A stretch of DNA of 64,000 nt from positions 124,001 to 188,000 of the forward strand of contig NZ_BOMG01000035.1 of NCBI RefSeq assembly GCF_016862075.1. The letters run 5' to 3'. Source of the DNA: Actinoplanes couchii (GTDB lineage: Bacteria > Actinomycetota > Actinomycetes > Mycobacteriales > Micromonosporaceae). The notes under the pieces are model-generated. The model ran no database searches. It saw only the letters and a program-made list of their open reading frames with translations, and had not been told where the DNA came from. The position numbers and the translations under genes were made by a program. This document shows positions 9,686 through 18,351 of the stretch, one piece after another. Every line of letters starts with the position of its first letter. Positions within the stretch are counted from its first letter, which is position 1.

Positions 9686-9862
9686 ATGTACTTCACCGAC
9701 CGCGGTATCGAGGAACTGGTCCAGCGACGTGGCGAGGAGACCGTCACGCTGGAGTGGCTCGGCGAGCAGCTGCGCACCTTCGTCGACATGAACCCGGAGT
9801 TCGAGACCCCGATCGAGCGTCTCGCCACCTGGCTGGCGCGCGACGACGAGGACGACGAGTAA
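9686..9862 (+). CDS. DUF6104 family protein
   Basis: A 58-residue acidic protein (MYFTDRGIEELVQRRGEE, then LEWLGEQLRTFVDMNPEFE and an acidic DDEDDE tail). The sequence is recognised as the small DUF6104 family found beside kgd/sucA in Streptomyces and relatives. It has no membrane segment, signal peptide or cysteines, and looks mostly helical. The start ATG was chosen because the longer in-frame extension runs back into the terminator hairpin. Function is unknown. The conserved position next to kgd suggests a link with 2-oxoglutarate metabolism, but that is inference. Confidence 0.8.
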   Translation: MYFTDRGIEELVQRRGEETVTLEWLGEQLRTFVDMNPEFETPIERLATWLARDDEDDE

Positions 9863-9930
9863 CCGGCCTCACGCGGTAGTCGGGACTTTCGACCCGGCCG
9901 GGCAGGTTCCGGGCAGGTAGTTTGAGACCC

Positions 9931-12003
9931 GTGGCACGCAGCGTCTACGTAGCGGGCTTGGGCCCGTCCGTTGGTAAGGGGACCGTGGCTCTCGGCATCG
10001 TCGAGCTGCTCTCCCGTCAAGTGGCTAAGGTGGCCGTCTTCCGGCCACTGGTCTCCGGGACAGGCGAGGATCCGTTGCTCGCCGTCCTGCGCGACCGATA
10101 CCCCGGCCCGGTCGGGGTGGAGGAGTCGTTCGGCGCGACCCTGGCCGAGGCCGGGGCGCTGGTCGCCGACGGCCGGCGCGAGGAGCTGATCGGCCGGATC
10201 GTCGAGCGCTACCGCGAGGTCGAGCGGCGCAGCAGCGCCGTGGTGATCATCGGCAGCGACTTCACCGACAAACCCGGTGAGGGTCACGACGAGCTGCCCC
10301 GGGAGCTGGCCTTCAACGCCCGGCTGGCGACCGAGTTCGGCAGCGTGGTGATCCCGGTGGTCAGCGGCGAGGGCCGGACCAGGGAGTCGCTCGCGGCGGC
10401 CGCCCGTAGTGCGTACCACTCGCTTGTCGATCTGGGTTCGACCGTCGTCGCGGTGATCGCCAACCGGGTGCCGGACGGTGTCTCCCCCGGCGTGCCGGAC
10501 GGGCTGCCGGTGCCGTTCTGGGCCGTCCCGGAGGTCCCGGCCATCGCCGCCCCGACGGTGGGCGAGGTCGCGAGGGCGCTGGACGCCACGGTGCTCGCCG
10601 GCCCGGCCGGGTCGCTGGAGCGCGACGTGCTGGACTACGTGGTCGGCGCCGGGCACGTGCCGACCGTGCTGGGCGCCCTGACCGACGGGGCACTGCTGAT
10701 CACCGCCGGCGACCGGGCCGACCTGCTGGTGGCCGCCAGCGCCGCGCACGCGGCCGGCAACGTCACCCTGGCCGGTCTGGTGCTCACCCTCGGCCAGTCC
10801 GCCGACGAGCGGGCCGTCAAGGTCATCGAGCGCCTCAACACCGGCCTGGCCATGCTGGTCACCAAGTCGGACAGCTATCACACGATCGCCGCCGCCGACC
10901 GGATCGAGGCGCAGCTCAGCACCCCACGCAAGATCGAGGCGGCGCTCGGTGTCTTCGAGGAGAGCGTGGACACCGCCGAGCTGTCCCGGCTGCTCGACGT
11001 GGCCCGGTCCAGCCGGGTCACCCCGCTGATGTTCGAGAACGACCTGATCGACCGGGCCCGCGCCGACCGTCGGCACCTGGTCCTGCCGGAGGGCACCGAG
11101 GAGCGCATCCTGCGGGCCACCGAGACCCTGCTGCGGCGGGGCGTGGCCGACCTGACCCTGCTCGGCGACCCCGACGAGATCAACCGCCGGGCCCGGGAGA
11201 TCGGCGTGGAGATCGGCGGGGCCCGGCTGGTGGACCCGGCGACGTCGTCGCTGCGGGAGGAATTCGCGGTTCGGTACGCGGAGATCCGCAAGCACCGGGG
11301 TGTGACCCTGGATCTGGCGTACGACGTGGTGCGGGATGTGAACTACTTCGGCACCCTGATGGTCGCGCAGGGCCTCGCCGACGGCATGGTCTCCGGCGCC
11401 ACCCACACCACGGCCGCGACGATCCGCCCGGCCTTCGAGATCATCAAGACGGTGCCCGGCCTGACCGTGGCGTCCAGTGTCTTCTTCATGCTGCTCGCCG
11501 ACCGGGTGCTGGTCTACGGCGACTGCGCGGTCAACCCCGACCCGGACGCCGAGCAGCTCGCCGACATCGCGCTCTCCTCGGCGCAGACCGCCGCCGCGTT
11601 CGGCATCGAGCCGCGGGTGGCGATGCTCTCCTACTCCACCGGCAGCTCCGGCTCCGGCGCCGACGTGGACAAGGTGGCCGCGGCCACCGCCCTGGTCCGC
11701 GAACGCCGTCCGGACCTGCCGGTCGAGGGCCCGATCCAGTACGACGCGGCGATCGACCCGGCGGTGGCCGCGGCGAAACTGCCCGGCAGCGCGGTCGCCG
11801 GAAAGGCCACCGTCTTCGTGTTCCCGGACCTGAACACGGGCAACAACACGTACAAGGCGGTCCAGCGGTCGGCCAACGCGGTCGCGGTCGGCCCGGTGAT
11901 GCAGGGTCTGCGGCGGCCGGTCAACGACCTGTCCCGGGGCGCGACGGTGAAGGACATCGTGAACACGGTCGCCATCACGGCGATCCAGGCGGGAGCACAG
12001 TGA
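9931..12003 (+). CDS. pta: Phosphate acetyltransferase
   Basis: A 690-residue long-form phosphotransacetylase that interconverts acetyl-CoA and acetyl phosphate. The N-terminal region is a CobQ/BioD-like P-loop domain (YVAGLGPSVGKGTVALG), followed by a DRTGG-type middle domain. The catalytic PTA domain covers about residues 370-690 (HLVLPEGTEERILRA, VSGATHTTAATIRPAF, SYSTGSSGSG, FPDLNTGNNTYKAVQR). GTG 9931 was preferred over TTG 9922 because GGGCAGGTAG precedes it at a good distance. It is followed by ackA; together they form the Pta-AckA acetate overflow/assimilation pathway. Confidence 0.95.
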   Translation: MARSVYVAGLGPSVGKGTVALGIVELLSRQVAKVAVFRPLVSGTGEDPLLAVLRDRYPGPVGVEESFGATLAEAGALVADGRREELIGRIVERYREVERRSSAVVIIGSDFTDKPGEGHDELPRELAFNARLATEFGSVVIPVVSGEGRTRESLAAAARSAYHSLVDLGSTVVAVIANRVPDGVSPGVPDGLPVPFWAVPEVPAIAAPTVGEVARALDATVLAGPAGSLERDVLDYVVGAGHVPTVLGALTDGALLITAGDRADLLVAASAAHAAGNVTLAGLVLTLGQSADERAVKVIERLNTGLAMLVTKSDSYHTIAAADRIEAQLSTPRKIEAALGVFEESVDTAELSRLLDVARSSRVTPLMFENDLIDRARADRRHLVLPEGTEERILRATETLLRRGVADLTLLGDPDEINRRAREIGVEIGGARLVDPATSSLREEFAVRYAEIRKHRGVTLDLAYDVVRDVNYFGTLMVAQGLADGMVSGATHTTAATIRPAFEIIKTVPGLTVASSVFFMLLADRVLVYGDCAVNPDPDAEQLADIALSSAQTAAAFGIEPRVAMLSYSTGSSGSGADVDKVAAATALVRERRPDLPVEGPIQYDAAIDPAVAAAKLPGSAVAGKATVFVFPDLNTGNNTYKAVQRSANAVAVGPVMQGLRRPVNDLSRGATVKDIVNTVAITAIQAGAQ

Positions 12004-12090
12004 ACCTTTTTCAACCTGACTTCGCGCCCGACGCGCAAGGTCCGCAGCCCACCGCCGGGCAGTCCCGGCCTCGCCACGTTGAAAAAAGTT
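12003..12090. repeat. 13-bp inverted repeat between pta and ackA
   Basis: AACCTTTTTCAAC at 12003-12015 is complementary to GTTGAAAAAAGTT at 12078-12090 with one mismatch. The A/T runs stand out in this GC-rich context. In mRNA the arms would enclose 62 nt and place the ackA start (12093) just after the stem, which has no good Shine-Dalgarno. It may be a structure controlling ackA translation or an mRNA processing site. Confidence 0.55.
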
Positions 12091-12092
12091 CA

Positions 12093-13205
12093 GTGACACG
12101 GGTACTCGTACTGAACAGTGGCTCGTCGTCGCTGCGGTACCGGCTCTTCGACGGCGACGACGTCCTGGCCAAGGGCCTGGTGCAGCGGATCGGCGAGTCC
12201 GGCGGGGACGCGGCCGACCACGGCGCGGCACTGCGCCGGCTGATGGACGAACTGGACCTGACCGGGCTGGCCGCGGTCGGGCACCGGGTGGTGCACGGCG
12301 GCGAGCGGTTCACCTCGGCCACCGTCGTCGACGACGACGTGCTGGCCGCGATCGAGGCGCTGATCCCGCTGGCGCCGCTGCACAACCCGGCCGCGGTCAC
12401 CGGGCTACGGGTGGCCCGCGAACTGCTCCCGGACGTGCCGCAGGTGGCCGTCTTCGACACCGCGTTCCACTCGACGATCCCGCCGGAGGGCGCGCTCTGG
12501 GCGATCGACAGGCAGGTGGCCGCCAAGTGGGGGATCCGGCGCTACGGGTTCCACGGGACGTCCCACGCGTACGTCTCGCGGGAGACCGCCCGGATCCTCG
12601 GCAAGCCGGTCGCCGAGACCAACGTGATCACGCTGCACCTGGGCAACGGGGCCAGCGCGGCCGCCGTGCAGGGTGGCCGCAGTGTGGCCACCTCGATGGG
12701 ACTGACCCCGCTGCCGGGCCTGGTGATGGGCACCCGGTCGGGTGACGTCGACCCGAGCCTGATCTTCCACCTGCACCGGGTGGCCGGGATGCCGCTCGAC
12801 GAGATCGAGGACCTGCTCACCCGCCGGTCCGGGCTGCTGGGCCTGGCCGGGGACAACGATCTGCGGTCGGTGCAGGACCGGTTCGAGGCAGGCGATCCGG
12901 AGGCGACGCTCGCGTTCGACCTCTACTGTCGCCGGATTCGCGAGTACACCGGCTCCTACCTGGCCGTTCTCGGCCGGGTGGACGCGATCACCTTCACCGG
13001 CGGGGCCGGCGAGAACTCCCGGCCGGTCCGGGAACGGACGCTGGCCGGGCTCTCGGCGCTGGGCATCACGGTGGATCCGGAGCGCAACGCCCGCAACGAC
13101 ACGGTCATCTCGCCGGACGGCTCACCGATCACCGTGTGCGTGGTGCCGACCGAGGAGGAGCTCGAGATCGCCTCGGAGGCCCGCCGGGCTATCTCAGAGG
13201 ATTAA
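12093..13205 (+). CDS. ackA: Acetate kinase
   Basis: A 370-residue acetate kinase, normal length for the family, converting acetyl phosphate and ADP to acetate and ATP. Motifs are VLVLNSGSSSLRY at the N-terminus, VGHRVVHGGERF, GFHGTSHAYV, HLGNGASAAAV and TFTGGAGENS. GTG 12093 puts the start directly before the conserved N-terminal strand. An in-frame GTG at 12000 overlapping the pta stop would add 31 residues of non-family sequence. It overlaps a convergent small gene by 12 bp at its 3' end. Confidence 0.95.
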   Translation: MTRVLVLNSGSSSLRYRLFDGDDVLAKGLVQRIGESGGDAADHGAALRRLMDELDLTGLAAVGHRVVHGGERFTSATVVDDDVLAAIEALIPLAPLHNPAAVTGLRVARELLPDVPQVAVFDTAFHSTIPPEGALWAIDRQVAAKWGIRRYGFHGTSHAYVSRETARILGKPVAETNVITLHLGNGASAAAVQGGRSVATSMGLTPLPGLVMGTRSGDVDPSLIFHLHRVAGMPLDEIEDLLTRRSGLLGLAGDNDLRSVQDRFEAGDPEATLAFDLYCRRIREYTGSYLAVLGRVDAITFTGGAGENSRPVRERTLAGLSALGITVDPERNARNDTVISPDGSPITVCVVPTEEELEIASEARRAISED

Positions 13206-13355
13206 CCAGGCCAGCAGGCCGAGCACGATGATCGCGGCGACGCCGCCGATCACGTAGAACGGGACCTTGGACGACGCCTCGGAGTCGGGCGTCGTCCGGG
13301 TGAAGGCGCGGAACGCCTCGGTGTTGCCGCTGGGGTCGACGTGGTTGTCAGACAT
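13194..13355 (-). CDS. Small single-pass membrane protein
   Basis: A 53-residue protein with a polar N-terminus (MSDNHVDPSGNTEAF) and one C-terminal helix (VPFYVIGGVAAIIVLGLLAW). The start ATG is preceded by GGTCCTTCCC, so no strong ribosome site is seen. The gene converges on ackA and overlaps its last 12 bases. No family is recognised and no function can be given. Confidence 0.6.
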   Translation of the reverse strand: MSDNHVDPSGNTEAFRAFTRTTPDSEASSKVPFYVIGGVAAIIVLGLLAWLIL

Positions 13356-13480
13356 GGGAAGGACCCTAGCCAAACGGGTCAAGGATGGCGAAGCTCTGCA
13401 CCTGTTCGGCGGAACCGGGTGTGATATCGGTGACCCGTCACTGACAGGTAACTCTGATCTTCGGCGGGCACAATGACCGC

Positions 13481-14323
13481 GTGTTACGTCGTCGCTCCTT
13501 CCTCTCCCTGGCCGCTCTCACGGGTCTCGCCGCCTGCTCCACCCCCTCGTCCGAGGGCTCGCCCGCAGCCTCGCCCTCGGCGATGCCGGAGCAGTCCACC
13601 GGTGTGACGACGCGGGAGCTGGAGTTCAACCGCGGTGGGGACCGTGCACTGCCGACGAAGGTGTGGCTGCCCGCCGGCAACGGCCCGTTTCCACTGATCT
13701 ATTTCAGTCACGGGCTCACCTCGCAGCCCGATGACTACGCCGAGCTGCTGAGCTTCTGGGCGTCCGCCGGGTTCGTGGTGGCCGGCCCGAAATACCCGCA
13801 CACCTGGTACCAGGCGGCCGAGTACGACGCCGACGACGTGGTGAACCAGCCGGCCGACGCCCAGTTCGTCATCACCGAGCTGCTGACCACACTGTCCGGC
13901 TCGATCGACCCGCAGCGGATCGCCGCCGCCGGGCACTCCGCCGGGGCGATCACCACGGTCGGGCTGTTCAGCGGCAGCCGGGACGAGCGGCTCAAAGCCG
14001 GGCTGCTGATCGCCGGGCGGCAGATGCCCCAGCCCGCCCCGTTCTCCGGTGACCCGGCGCCGCTGCTGTTCGTGCAGGGCAAGCTGGACGAGACGGTCAC
14101 CTACGAGCAGGCGTACGGGGCGTACAACGAGGTCACCTGGCCCAAGGGCTTCCTGGAGATCCCGCAGGGCACCCACCTGCCCCACCGCGACCAGCCGCAG
14201 ATGGTGGCCGAGACCACCACCGACTTCTGGCGCTGGGTCTTCAACAACGACGAGGCCGCCAAGGGCCGCATGCCGATCGACGCCTCGTCGACCAACGCGG
14301 GCCAGCTGACCAGCACTTTCTAG
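13481..14323 (+). CDS. Secreted lipoprotein, alpha/beta hydrolase
   Basis: A 280-residue exported esterase-like protein. The signal sequence MLRRRSFLSLAALTGLAAC has a twin-arginine-like start and a lipobox ending in LAAC, so it is probably a Tat-exported lipoprotein anchored through Cys19. A Ser/Pro/Ala-rich linker follows. The hydrolase domain shows the oxyanion block YFSHGLTSQPDDYA, the nucleophile elbow GHSAG, the acid in VQGKLDE and a C-terminal histidine in GTHLPH. This resembles chlorophyllase, PAF-acetylhydrolase and dienelactone-hydrolase-like enzymes. The substrate is unknown. Confidence 0.85.
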   Translation: MLRRRSFLSLAALTGLAACSTPSSEGSPAASPSAMPEQSTGVTTRELEFNRGGDRALPTKVWLPAGNGPFPLIYFSHGLTSQPDDYAELLSFWASAGFVVAGPKYPHTWYQAAEYDADDVVNQPADAQFVITELLTTLSGSIDPQRIAAAGHSAGAITTVGLFSGSRDERLKAGLLIAGRQMPQPAPFSGDPAPLLFVQGKLDETVTYEQAYGAYNEVTWPKGFLEIPQGTHLPHRDQPQMVAETTTDFWRWVFNNDEAAKGRMPIDASSTNAGQLTSTF

Positions 14324-14421
14324 AGGACGCCGCCCTCGTTCCGGACGCCGCCCACCCGGCCTTCACCGCCACCTCCGTCCGGCCTCCCCACCACCACCGC
14401 TGAGGAGGCCGCTCGGCCTAC

Positions 14422-15363
14422 TCAGAACTCCACCACCACCTTGCCGAAGACGTCTCCCTCGGCCAGGCGGGTGAAGGCGGCCGTGGTGTCGGCGAAGGGG
14501 AACGTCGAGTCGATCACCGGCTTGACCGTGCCCGCCGCGACCAGGTCCAGCAGGGCGGCCAACTCGTCCGGGGTGCCCATGCTGCTGCCCAGGATCTCCA
14601 GCTGCATGGCGAAGACCCGGCGCAGGTCCACGTCGGCCCGGTGCCCGGCGGTCGCGCCGCAGACCACGATCCGGGCGCCCGGCGCCGAACACTTCATCGA
14701 GTGGTCGAAGGTGGCCGCTCCGACCGACTCGATCACGATGTCGACCCGTTCCGGGAGCCGGGCGCCCGGCTCCACCGCGGTGGCCCCGAGCCGGCCGATC
14801 CGCTCCCGTTTCCCGGGGTCGCGGCTGGTGGCGTACACCCGCTTGCCCAGCGCGACGGCGAGTGCGACGGCCGCCGTCGCGACTCCCCCGCCCGCGCCCT
14901 GGACCAGCACCGACCCGGCCTCGGCGAGGCGGCCACGGACGACCAGCATCCGGTACGCCGTGAGCCAGGCGGTCGGCAGACAGGCCGCCTCGGCGAAGGA
15001 GACCCCGTCCGGGATCCGGACCAGGTTGCCGGGCGGCGCCGCCAGCCGCTCGGCCAGGGTGCCGGGATGGCGCTCGGAGAAGAGCGAGTAGCCACGCGGG
15101 TCGGCCTTGTCCTCCACCACCGGATAGACGGCGACCGCGTTGCCGTCCGGATCCAGCCCGGCGGCATCGCACCCGAGGACCATCGGCAGCCGGTCGGCGG
15201 GCAGGCCGACACCGCGCAGGGACCAGATGTCGTGGTGGTTGAGGGAGGCCGCCCGCACGTCGACGGGCACCCAGCCGTCCGGGACGACGAGCGGCAACTC
15301 CCCCAGGGTCAGGCCGCTGAGCGGCTCCTCCGGGTTGACGGCGGAAGCGAAGGCAGCACGCAT
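14422..15363 (-). CDS. Zinc-binding-dehydrogenase family oxidoreductase (MDR superfamily)
   Basis: A 313-residue NAD(P)H-dependent reductase of the quinone-oxidoreductase/YhdH type. The catalytic GroES-like domain contains SLNHHDIWSLRG and VLGCDAAG. The Rossmann domain has the dinucleotide motif VLVQGAGGGVATAAV at about residue 150 and ends in GKVVVEF. The cysteine-rich loop that holds structural zinc in true alcohol dehydrogenases is absent, so a zinc-free reductase is more likely. The start ATG (15363) follows AAGGTCAGGTG. It stands alone between divergent and convergent neighbours. The substrate is unknown. Confidence 0.85.
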   Translation of the reverse strand: MRAAFASAVNPEEPLSGLTLGELPLVVPDGWVPVDVRAASLNHHDIWSLRGVGLPADRLPMVLGCDAAGLDPDGNAVAVYPVVEDKADPRGYSLFSERHPGTLAERLAAPPGNLVRIPDGVSFAEAACLPTAWLTAYRMLVVRGRLAEAGSVLVQGAGGGVATAAVALAVALGKRVYATSRDPGKRERIGRLGATAVEPGARLPERVDIVIESVGAATFDHSMKCSAPGARIVVCGATAGHRADVDLRRVFAMQLEILGSSMGTPDELAALLDLVAAGTVKPVIDSTFPFADTTAAFTRLAEGDVFGKVVVEF

Positions 15364-15437
15364 CACCTGACCTTAGCGACCGTTAACGCCATGCGCCGCC
15401 CGCAGCCCGCCTTCTCCCGGCGCGCCCGGCGCCGACT

Positions 15438-15506
15438 CCCGGCCCGCCGCTGCCTCCCGGCCCGGCCCGCCGCTGCCTCCCGGCCCGGCCTGCCGCCGCC
15501 TCCCGG
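15438..15506. repeat. 23-bp GC-rich tandem repeat, 3 copies
   Basis: Three consecutive 23-bp units (CCCGGCCCGCCGCTGCCTCCC plus GG) with three mismatches in the last copy. They lie in the gap between the reductase promoter side and the 3' end of the malic enzyme gene. No gene is seen here. Confidence 0.8.
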
Positions 15507-15584
15507 CCCGCCGGCGCCGGTGGCGGGAAGCAGGCCGGCCGGACCGTCGCTGTCCGCGTGGGCCCGGCCGGTCGTACCAGCGGG

Positions 15585-16838
15585 TCAGGCGGGCTGTGCC
15601 GCTCCGGTGACCGGGACCGGGGCCACCGCCGGGTCGGGGGACGCGGAGAGCCGGGCGACGCCGTCCTGGATGGCGGCGGCGGCCACCGCGGCGGCGACGG
15701 CCGGGGCGACCCGCGGGTCCAGGGGGGACGGCACGATGGCGTCCGGGCGCAGGTCGTCGGCGACGATCGAGGCGATCGCGTCGGCGGCGGCGACCTTCAT
15801 CCGGTCGGTGATCGTGGTGGCCCGGACGTCCAGGGCGCCCCGGAAGATGCCGGGGAACGCCAGCACGTTGTTGATCTGGTTGGGGAAGTCGCTGCGGCCG
15901 GTGGCGACGACCGCGGCGTACCGGTGCGCGACCGTCGGGTGCACCTCGGGCGTCGGGTTGGCCAGCGCGAAGACGATCGCACCGGGCGCCATGCCGGCCA
16001 CCGCCTGCTCCGGGATGGTGCCGCCGGAGACGCCGACCAGCACGTCCGCGCCGATCAGCGCTTCGGTGATCCCACCCGTACGGCCGGAGAAGTTGGTGGT
16101 GTCGCCGATCTCCGCCTTCATGCCGCTCAGATCGCCGCGCTCGGCGTGGATGATGCCGCGCGAGTCGACCACGATCATGTTGGCGCCCGCGACACCCGCC
16201 GCGATCAGGGTCCGGGTGATCGCCACTCCGGCCGCGCCGGCGCCGCTGATCACGACCCGCAGGCCGGCGAAGTCCCGGCCGAGCAGCTTGGCGGCGTTGC
16301 GCAGCGCGGCGAGCGTGACCACCGCGGTGCCGTGCTGGTCGTCGTGGAAGACCGGGATGTCGAGTTCGGCGTCCAGACGGCGCTCGATCTCGAAGCAGCG
16401 CGGCGCGCTGATGTCCTCCAGGTTGATCCCGCCGAACGACGGGGCCATCGCCTTGACCGTGGCGATGATGCCCTCGACGTCCTGGGTGGCCAGCACGATC
16501 GGGATCGAGTCGACGCCGCCGAACTGCTTGAACAGGACCGACTTGCCCTCCATGACGGGCATCGCGGCCTTGGGCCCGATGTTGCCGAGACCGAGCACCG
16601 CCGAACCGTCGGTGACGACGGCGACCGTGTTCGCGGTCCAGGTGTAGTCGGGGTAGATCGATTCGTCCTCGGCGATGGCCTCACAGACCCGGGCCACACC
16701 CGGCGTGTACGCCAGGGAGAGGTCGTCCTTGCTGGCCAGCGGGACTGTCGCGCTCATCGTCATCTTGCCCCGCCGGTGCAGGTCGAAGACGGGGTCGGCG
16801 GCGAGGGCGGGGTCGAGTTCGAAACTGAAGAAAGACAC
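15585..16838 (-). CDS. NAD(P)-dependent malic enzyme
   Basis: A 417-residue malic enzyme, oxidatively decarboxylating malate to pyruvate. Motifs are LAYTPGVARVCEAI, VVTDGSAVLGLGNIGP, the metal/substrate block FHDDQHGTAVV, the Rossmann motif VISGAGAAGVA, FALANPTPEV, and FPNQINNVLAFPG. The GTG start (16838) fits the short bacterial form, which begins with FFSFELDPAL; the longer upstream frame shows no family features. The C-terminus ends in an Ala/Pro-rich tail. It stands alone. Whether NAD or NADP is used cannot be decided from the sequence. Confidence 0.93.
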   Translation of the reverse strand: MSFFSFELDPALAADPVFDLHRRGKMTMSATVPLASKDDLSLAYTPGVARVCEAIAEDESIYPDYTWTANTVAVVTDGSAVLGLGNIGPKAAMPVMEGKSVLFKQFGGVDSIPIVLATQDVEGIIATVKAMAPSFGGINLEDISAPRCFEIERRLDAELDIPVFHDDQHGTAVVTLAALRNAAKLLGRDFAGLRVVISGAGAAGVAITRTLIAAGVAGANMIVVDSRGIIHAERGDLSGMKAEIGDTTNFSGRTGGITEALIGADVLVGVSGGTIPEQAVAGMAPGAIVFALANPTPEVHPTVAHRYAAVVATGRSDFPNQINNVLAFPGIFRGALDVRATTITDRMKVAAADAIASIVADDLRPDAIVPSPLDPRVAPAVAAAVAAAAIQDGVARLSASPDPAVAPVPVTGAAQPA

Positions 16839-16982
16839 GGTGAAACTCCACACTGCATCGACATTGATACGTGGCACCTGCTGAAATCTTGGTCGCGAGT
16901 ATGCGCCAGGACCGCGGTGCGATGCGGGGATCACCCGGTACAACCACCACCAGCGCGGGTGTGCGCTGGGGATCAGAGGACA

Positions 16983-17291
16983 CTAACCTACCCGGAACGG
17001 TCGGGGGTAGTAGCGAAATATCACACGCCCGATGACGTCGGCGACGCCGTGAGCACGGGAATCGTCGGTCACGAACTCGTTGTCACCGATCAGCCACCAC
17101 CCGCCGTCCCGGGGTTCGGCCGCGCGTTTCACCACCAGCAGTCCGGGGCGGCTGCGGAACTCGGCGACCACCACGTCGCCACTCCTTACCCGCCCGCCAC
17201 GGCGCACGATCAACGCGTCCCCGGACCGCAGTGTGGGAACCATCGAGGGACCGTGCACCAGTGCGGTGAACAGTGGCAATTGCCATCTCAC
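16983..17291 (-). CDS. sodX: Nickel-type superoxide dismutase maturation protease (SodX-like S26 peptidase)
   Basis: A 102-residue S26-family signal-peptidase-like protease. The catalytic serine lies in HGPSMVPTLRSGD, and the general-base lysine in LLVVKRAAEPRDGGWW. The IGDNEFVTDDSRAHG block is also typical of the family. It diverges from sodN and is predicted to cut the SodN leader before His16 so that nickel can bind. GTG 17291 is chosen because GGAGG lies 9 nt upstream; an in-frame ATG at 17351 would add 20 residues but would leave only 24 bp between the two start codons. Confidence 0.88.
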   Translation of the reverse strand: MRWQLPLFTALVHGPSMVPTLRSGDALIVRRGGRVRSGDVVVAEFRSRPGLLVVKRAAEPRDGGWWLIGDNEFVTDDSRAHGVADVIGRVIFRYYPRPFRVG

Positions 17292-17375
17292 GGCATCAAG
17301 CCTCCGTCGCGTTACGTCCGGGATGTAAGGGGTAGGGTCAAGTCGGATCATCGCAAACTCTTTGGAGGAGTCCTG

Positions 17376-17780
17376 ATGCGACTTCCGCGTTTCCTCACCC
17401 CGCGCACCGTGGTCAGTGCCCACTGCGACCTGCCGTGCGGCGTCTACGACCCGGCCCAGGCCCGGATCGAGGCCGAGTCGGTCAAGGCGATCGCCGAGAA
17501 GTACCAGGGGAACACCGACCCCGAGTTCCGCACCCGCGCCATCCTGATCAAGGAGCAGCGCGCCGAACTGGTCAAGCACCACCTCTGGGTGCTCTGGACC
17601 GACTACTTCAAGGCCCCGCACTTCGAGAAGTACCCGCACCTGCACCAGCTCTTCAACGAGGCCACCAAACTCGCTGGCGCCGCCGGCGCCAAGGGCAAGG
17701 TCGACGTGGCCGTCGCGGACGAGCTGCTCGGCAAGATCGAGGAGATCTCCAAGATCTTCTGGGAGACCAAGCAGGCCTGA
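17376..17780 (+). CDS. sodN: Nickel-containing superoxide dismutase
   Basis: A 134-residue NiSOD precursor. A 15-residue leader (MRLPRFLTPRTVVSA) precedes the nickel hook HCDLPCGVYD; after cleavage His16 becomes residue 1, and Cys17 and Cys21 become Cys2 and Cys6, the nickel ligands. The rest is the four-helix-bundle body (EKYQGNTDPEFRTRAI, then VKHHLWVLWTDYFK). The start follows a strong TTTGGAGGAG. The divergent sodX encodes the processing protease. Nickel-dependent control through Nur is known in Streptomyces; no clear Nur box was identified here. A hairpin terminator follows at 17800-17842. Confidence 0.97.
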   Translation: MRLPRFLTPRTVVSAHCDLPCGVYDPAQARIEAESVKAIAEKYQGNTDPEFRTRAILIKEQRAELVKHHLWVLWTDYFKAPHFEKYPHLHQLFNEATKLAGAAGAKGKVDVAVADELLGKIEEISKIFWETKQA

Positions 17781-17799
17781 CCACGGGCTTCCTCGATTC

Positions 17800-17842
17800 A
17801 CACAGCAGCCGGCCGCCTATTGGGGGTCGGCTGTCGTGTTTT
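17800..17842 (+). terminator. Hairpin terminator after sodN
   Basis: CAGCCGGCC pairs with GGTCGGCTG (one G-U), extended by ACAC/GTGT at the base, and is followed by TTTT. It lies 20 bp after the sodN stop. Confidence 0.75.
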
Positions 17843-17930
17843 CTCCGGTTTGTGGAAAACAGGCGGTGACCGGGTGGCCCCGTAGCGTCTTTCAGCCGCT
17901 ACAGTCTCTCCATCGGGAGGAGGGGACCGG

Positions 17931-18338
17931 GTGACTCAGGTGACGGATATCGAGCCGGACGTCGGAGACGACGTCGTACTACTGACGGTGCCCGCCGACG
18001 GCGGATATCTGGGCGTCCTCCGGACGGCCACGGCGGGCCTGGCCGCTCGCCTGCACTTCGCCCTCGACGAGATCGAGGACCTGCGCATCGCCGTCGACGA
18101 GGCGTGCGCCATGCTGCTGGCGATCGCCACGCAGAACGCGGAGCTGGAGTGCCGCTTCGCGGTGACCGAGGACGCGCTGACCGTCGAGGTGACGGTCGCC
18201 ACGGTCCGCGGGGCGAAACTGCCGTCCGAGTCGTCGTTCGCGTGGAAGGTGCTGACCGCGCTCACCACGTCCGCCGAGGCCCAGGCGAACGGCCGCTATG
18301 CGACGATCCGCCTGCTGACCCGGCGTACCGACTATTAG
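17931..18338 (+). CDS. Anti-sigma regulatory factor-type ATP-binding protein (RsbW-like)
   Basis: A 135-residue GHKL-fold protein of the serine kinase/anti-sigma group. The helix IEDLRIAVDEACAMLLAIA matches the N-box region, though the usual Asn after the DEAC motif is replaced. The C-terminal FAWKVLTALTTSAEA block matches the shortened form common in Streptomyces and Micromonosporaceae. Full ATP-binding G-boxes are not obvious, so catalytic kinase activity is uncertain. The GTG start follows a strong GGGAGGAGGGG. No partner sigma factor is adjacent. A role in sigma-factor sequestration is the family expectation. Confidence 0.8.
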   Translation: MTQVTDIEPDVGDDVVLLTVPADGGYLGVLRTATAGLAARLHFALDEIEDLRIAVDEACAMLLAIATQNAELECRFAVTEDALTVEVTVATVRGAKLPSESSFAWKVLTALTTSAEAQANGRYATIRLLTRRTDY

Positions 18339-18351
18339 TTGAGGGCCTTTT

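Noticed and set aside
15558..17780. 740-codon plus-strand frame ending in the sodN sequence
   Set aside because: Only the last 134 codons are real sodN; the rest is antisense to malic enzyme and sodX.
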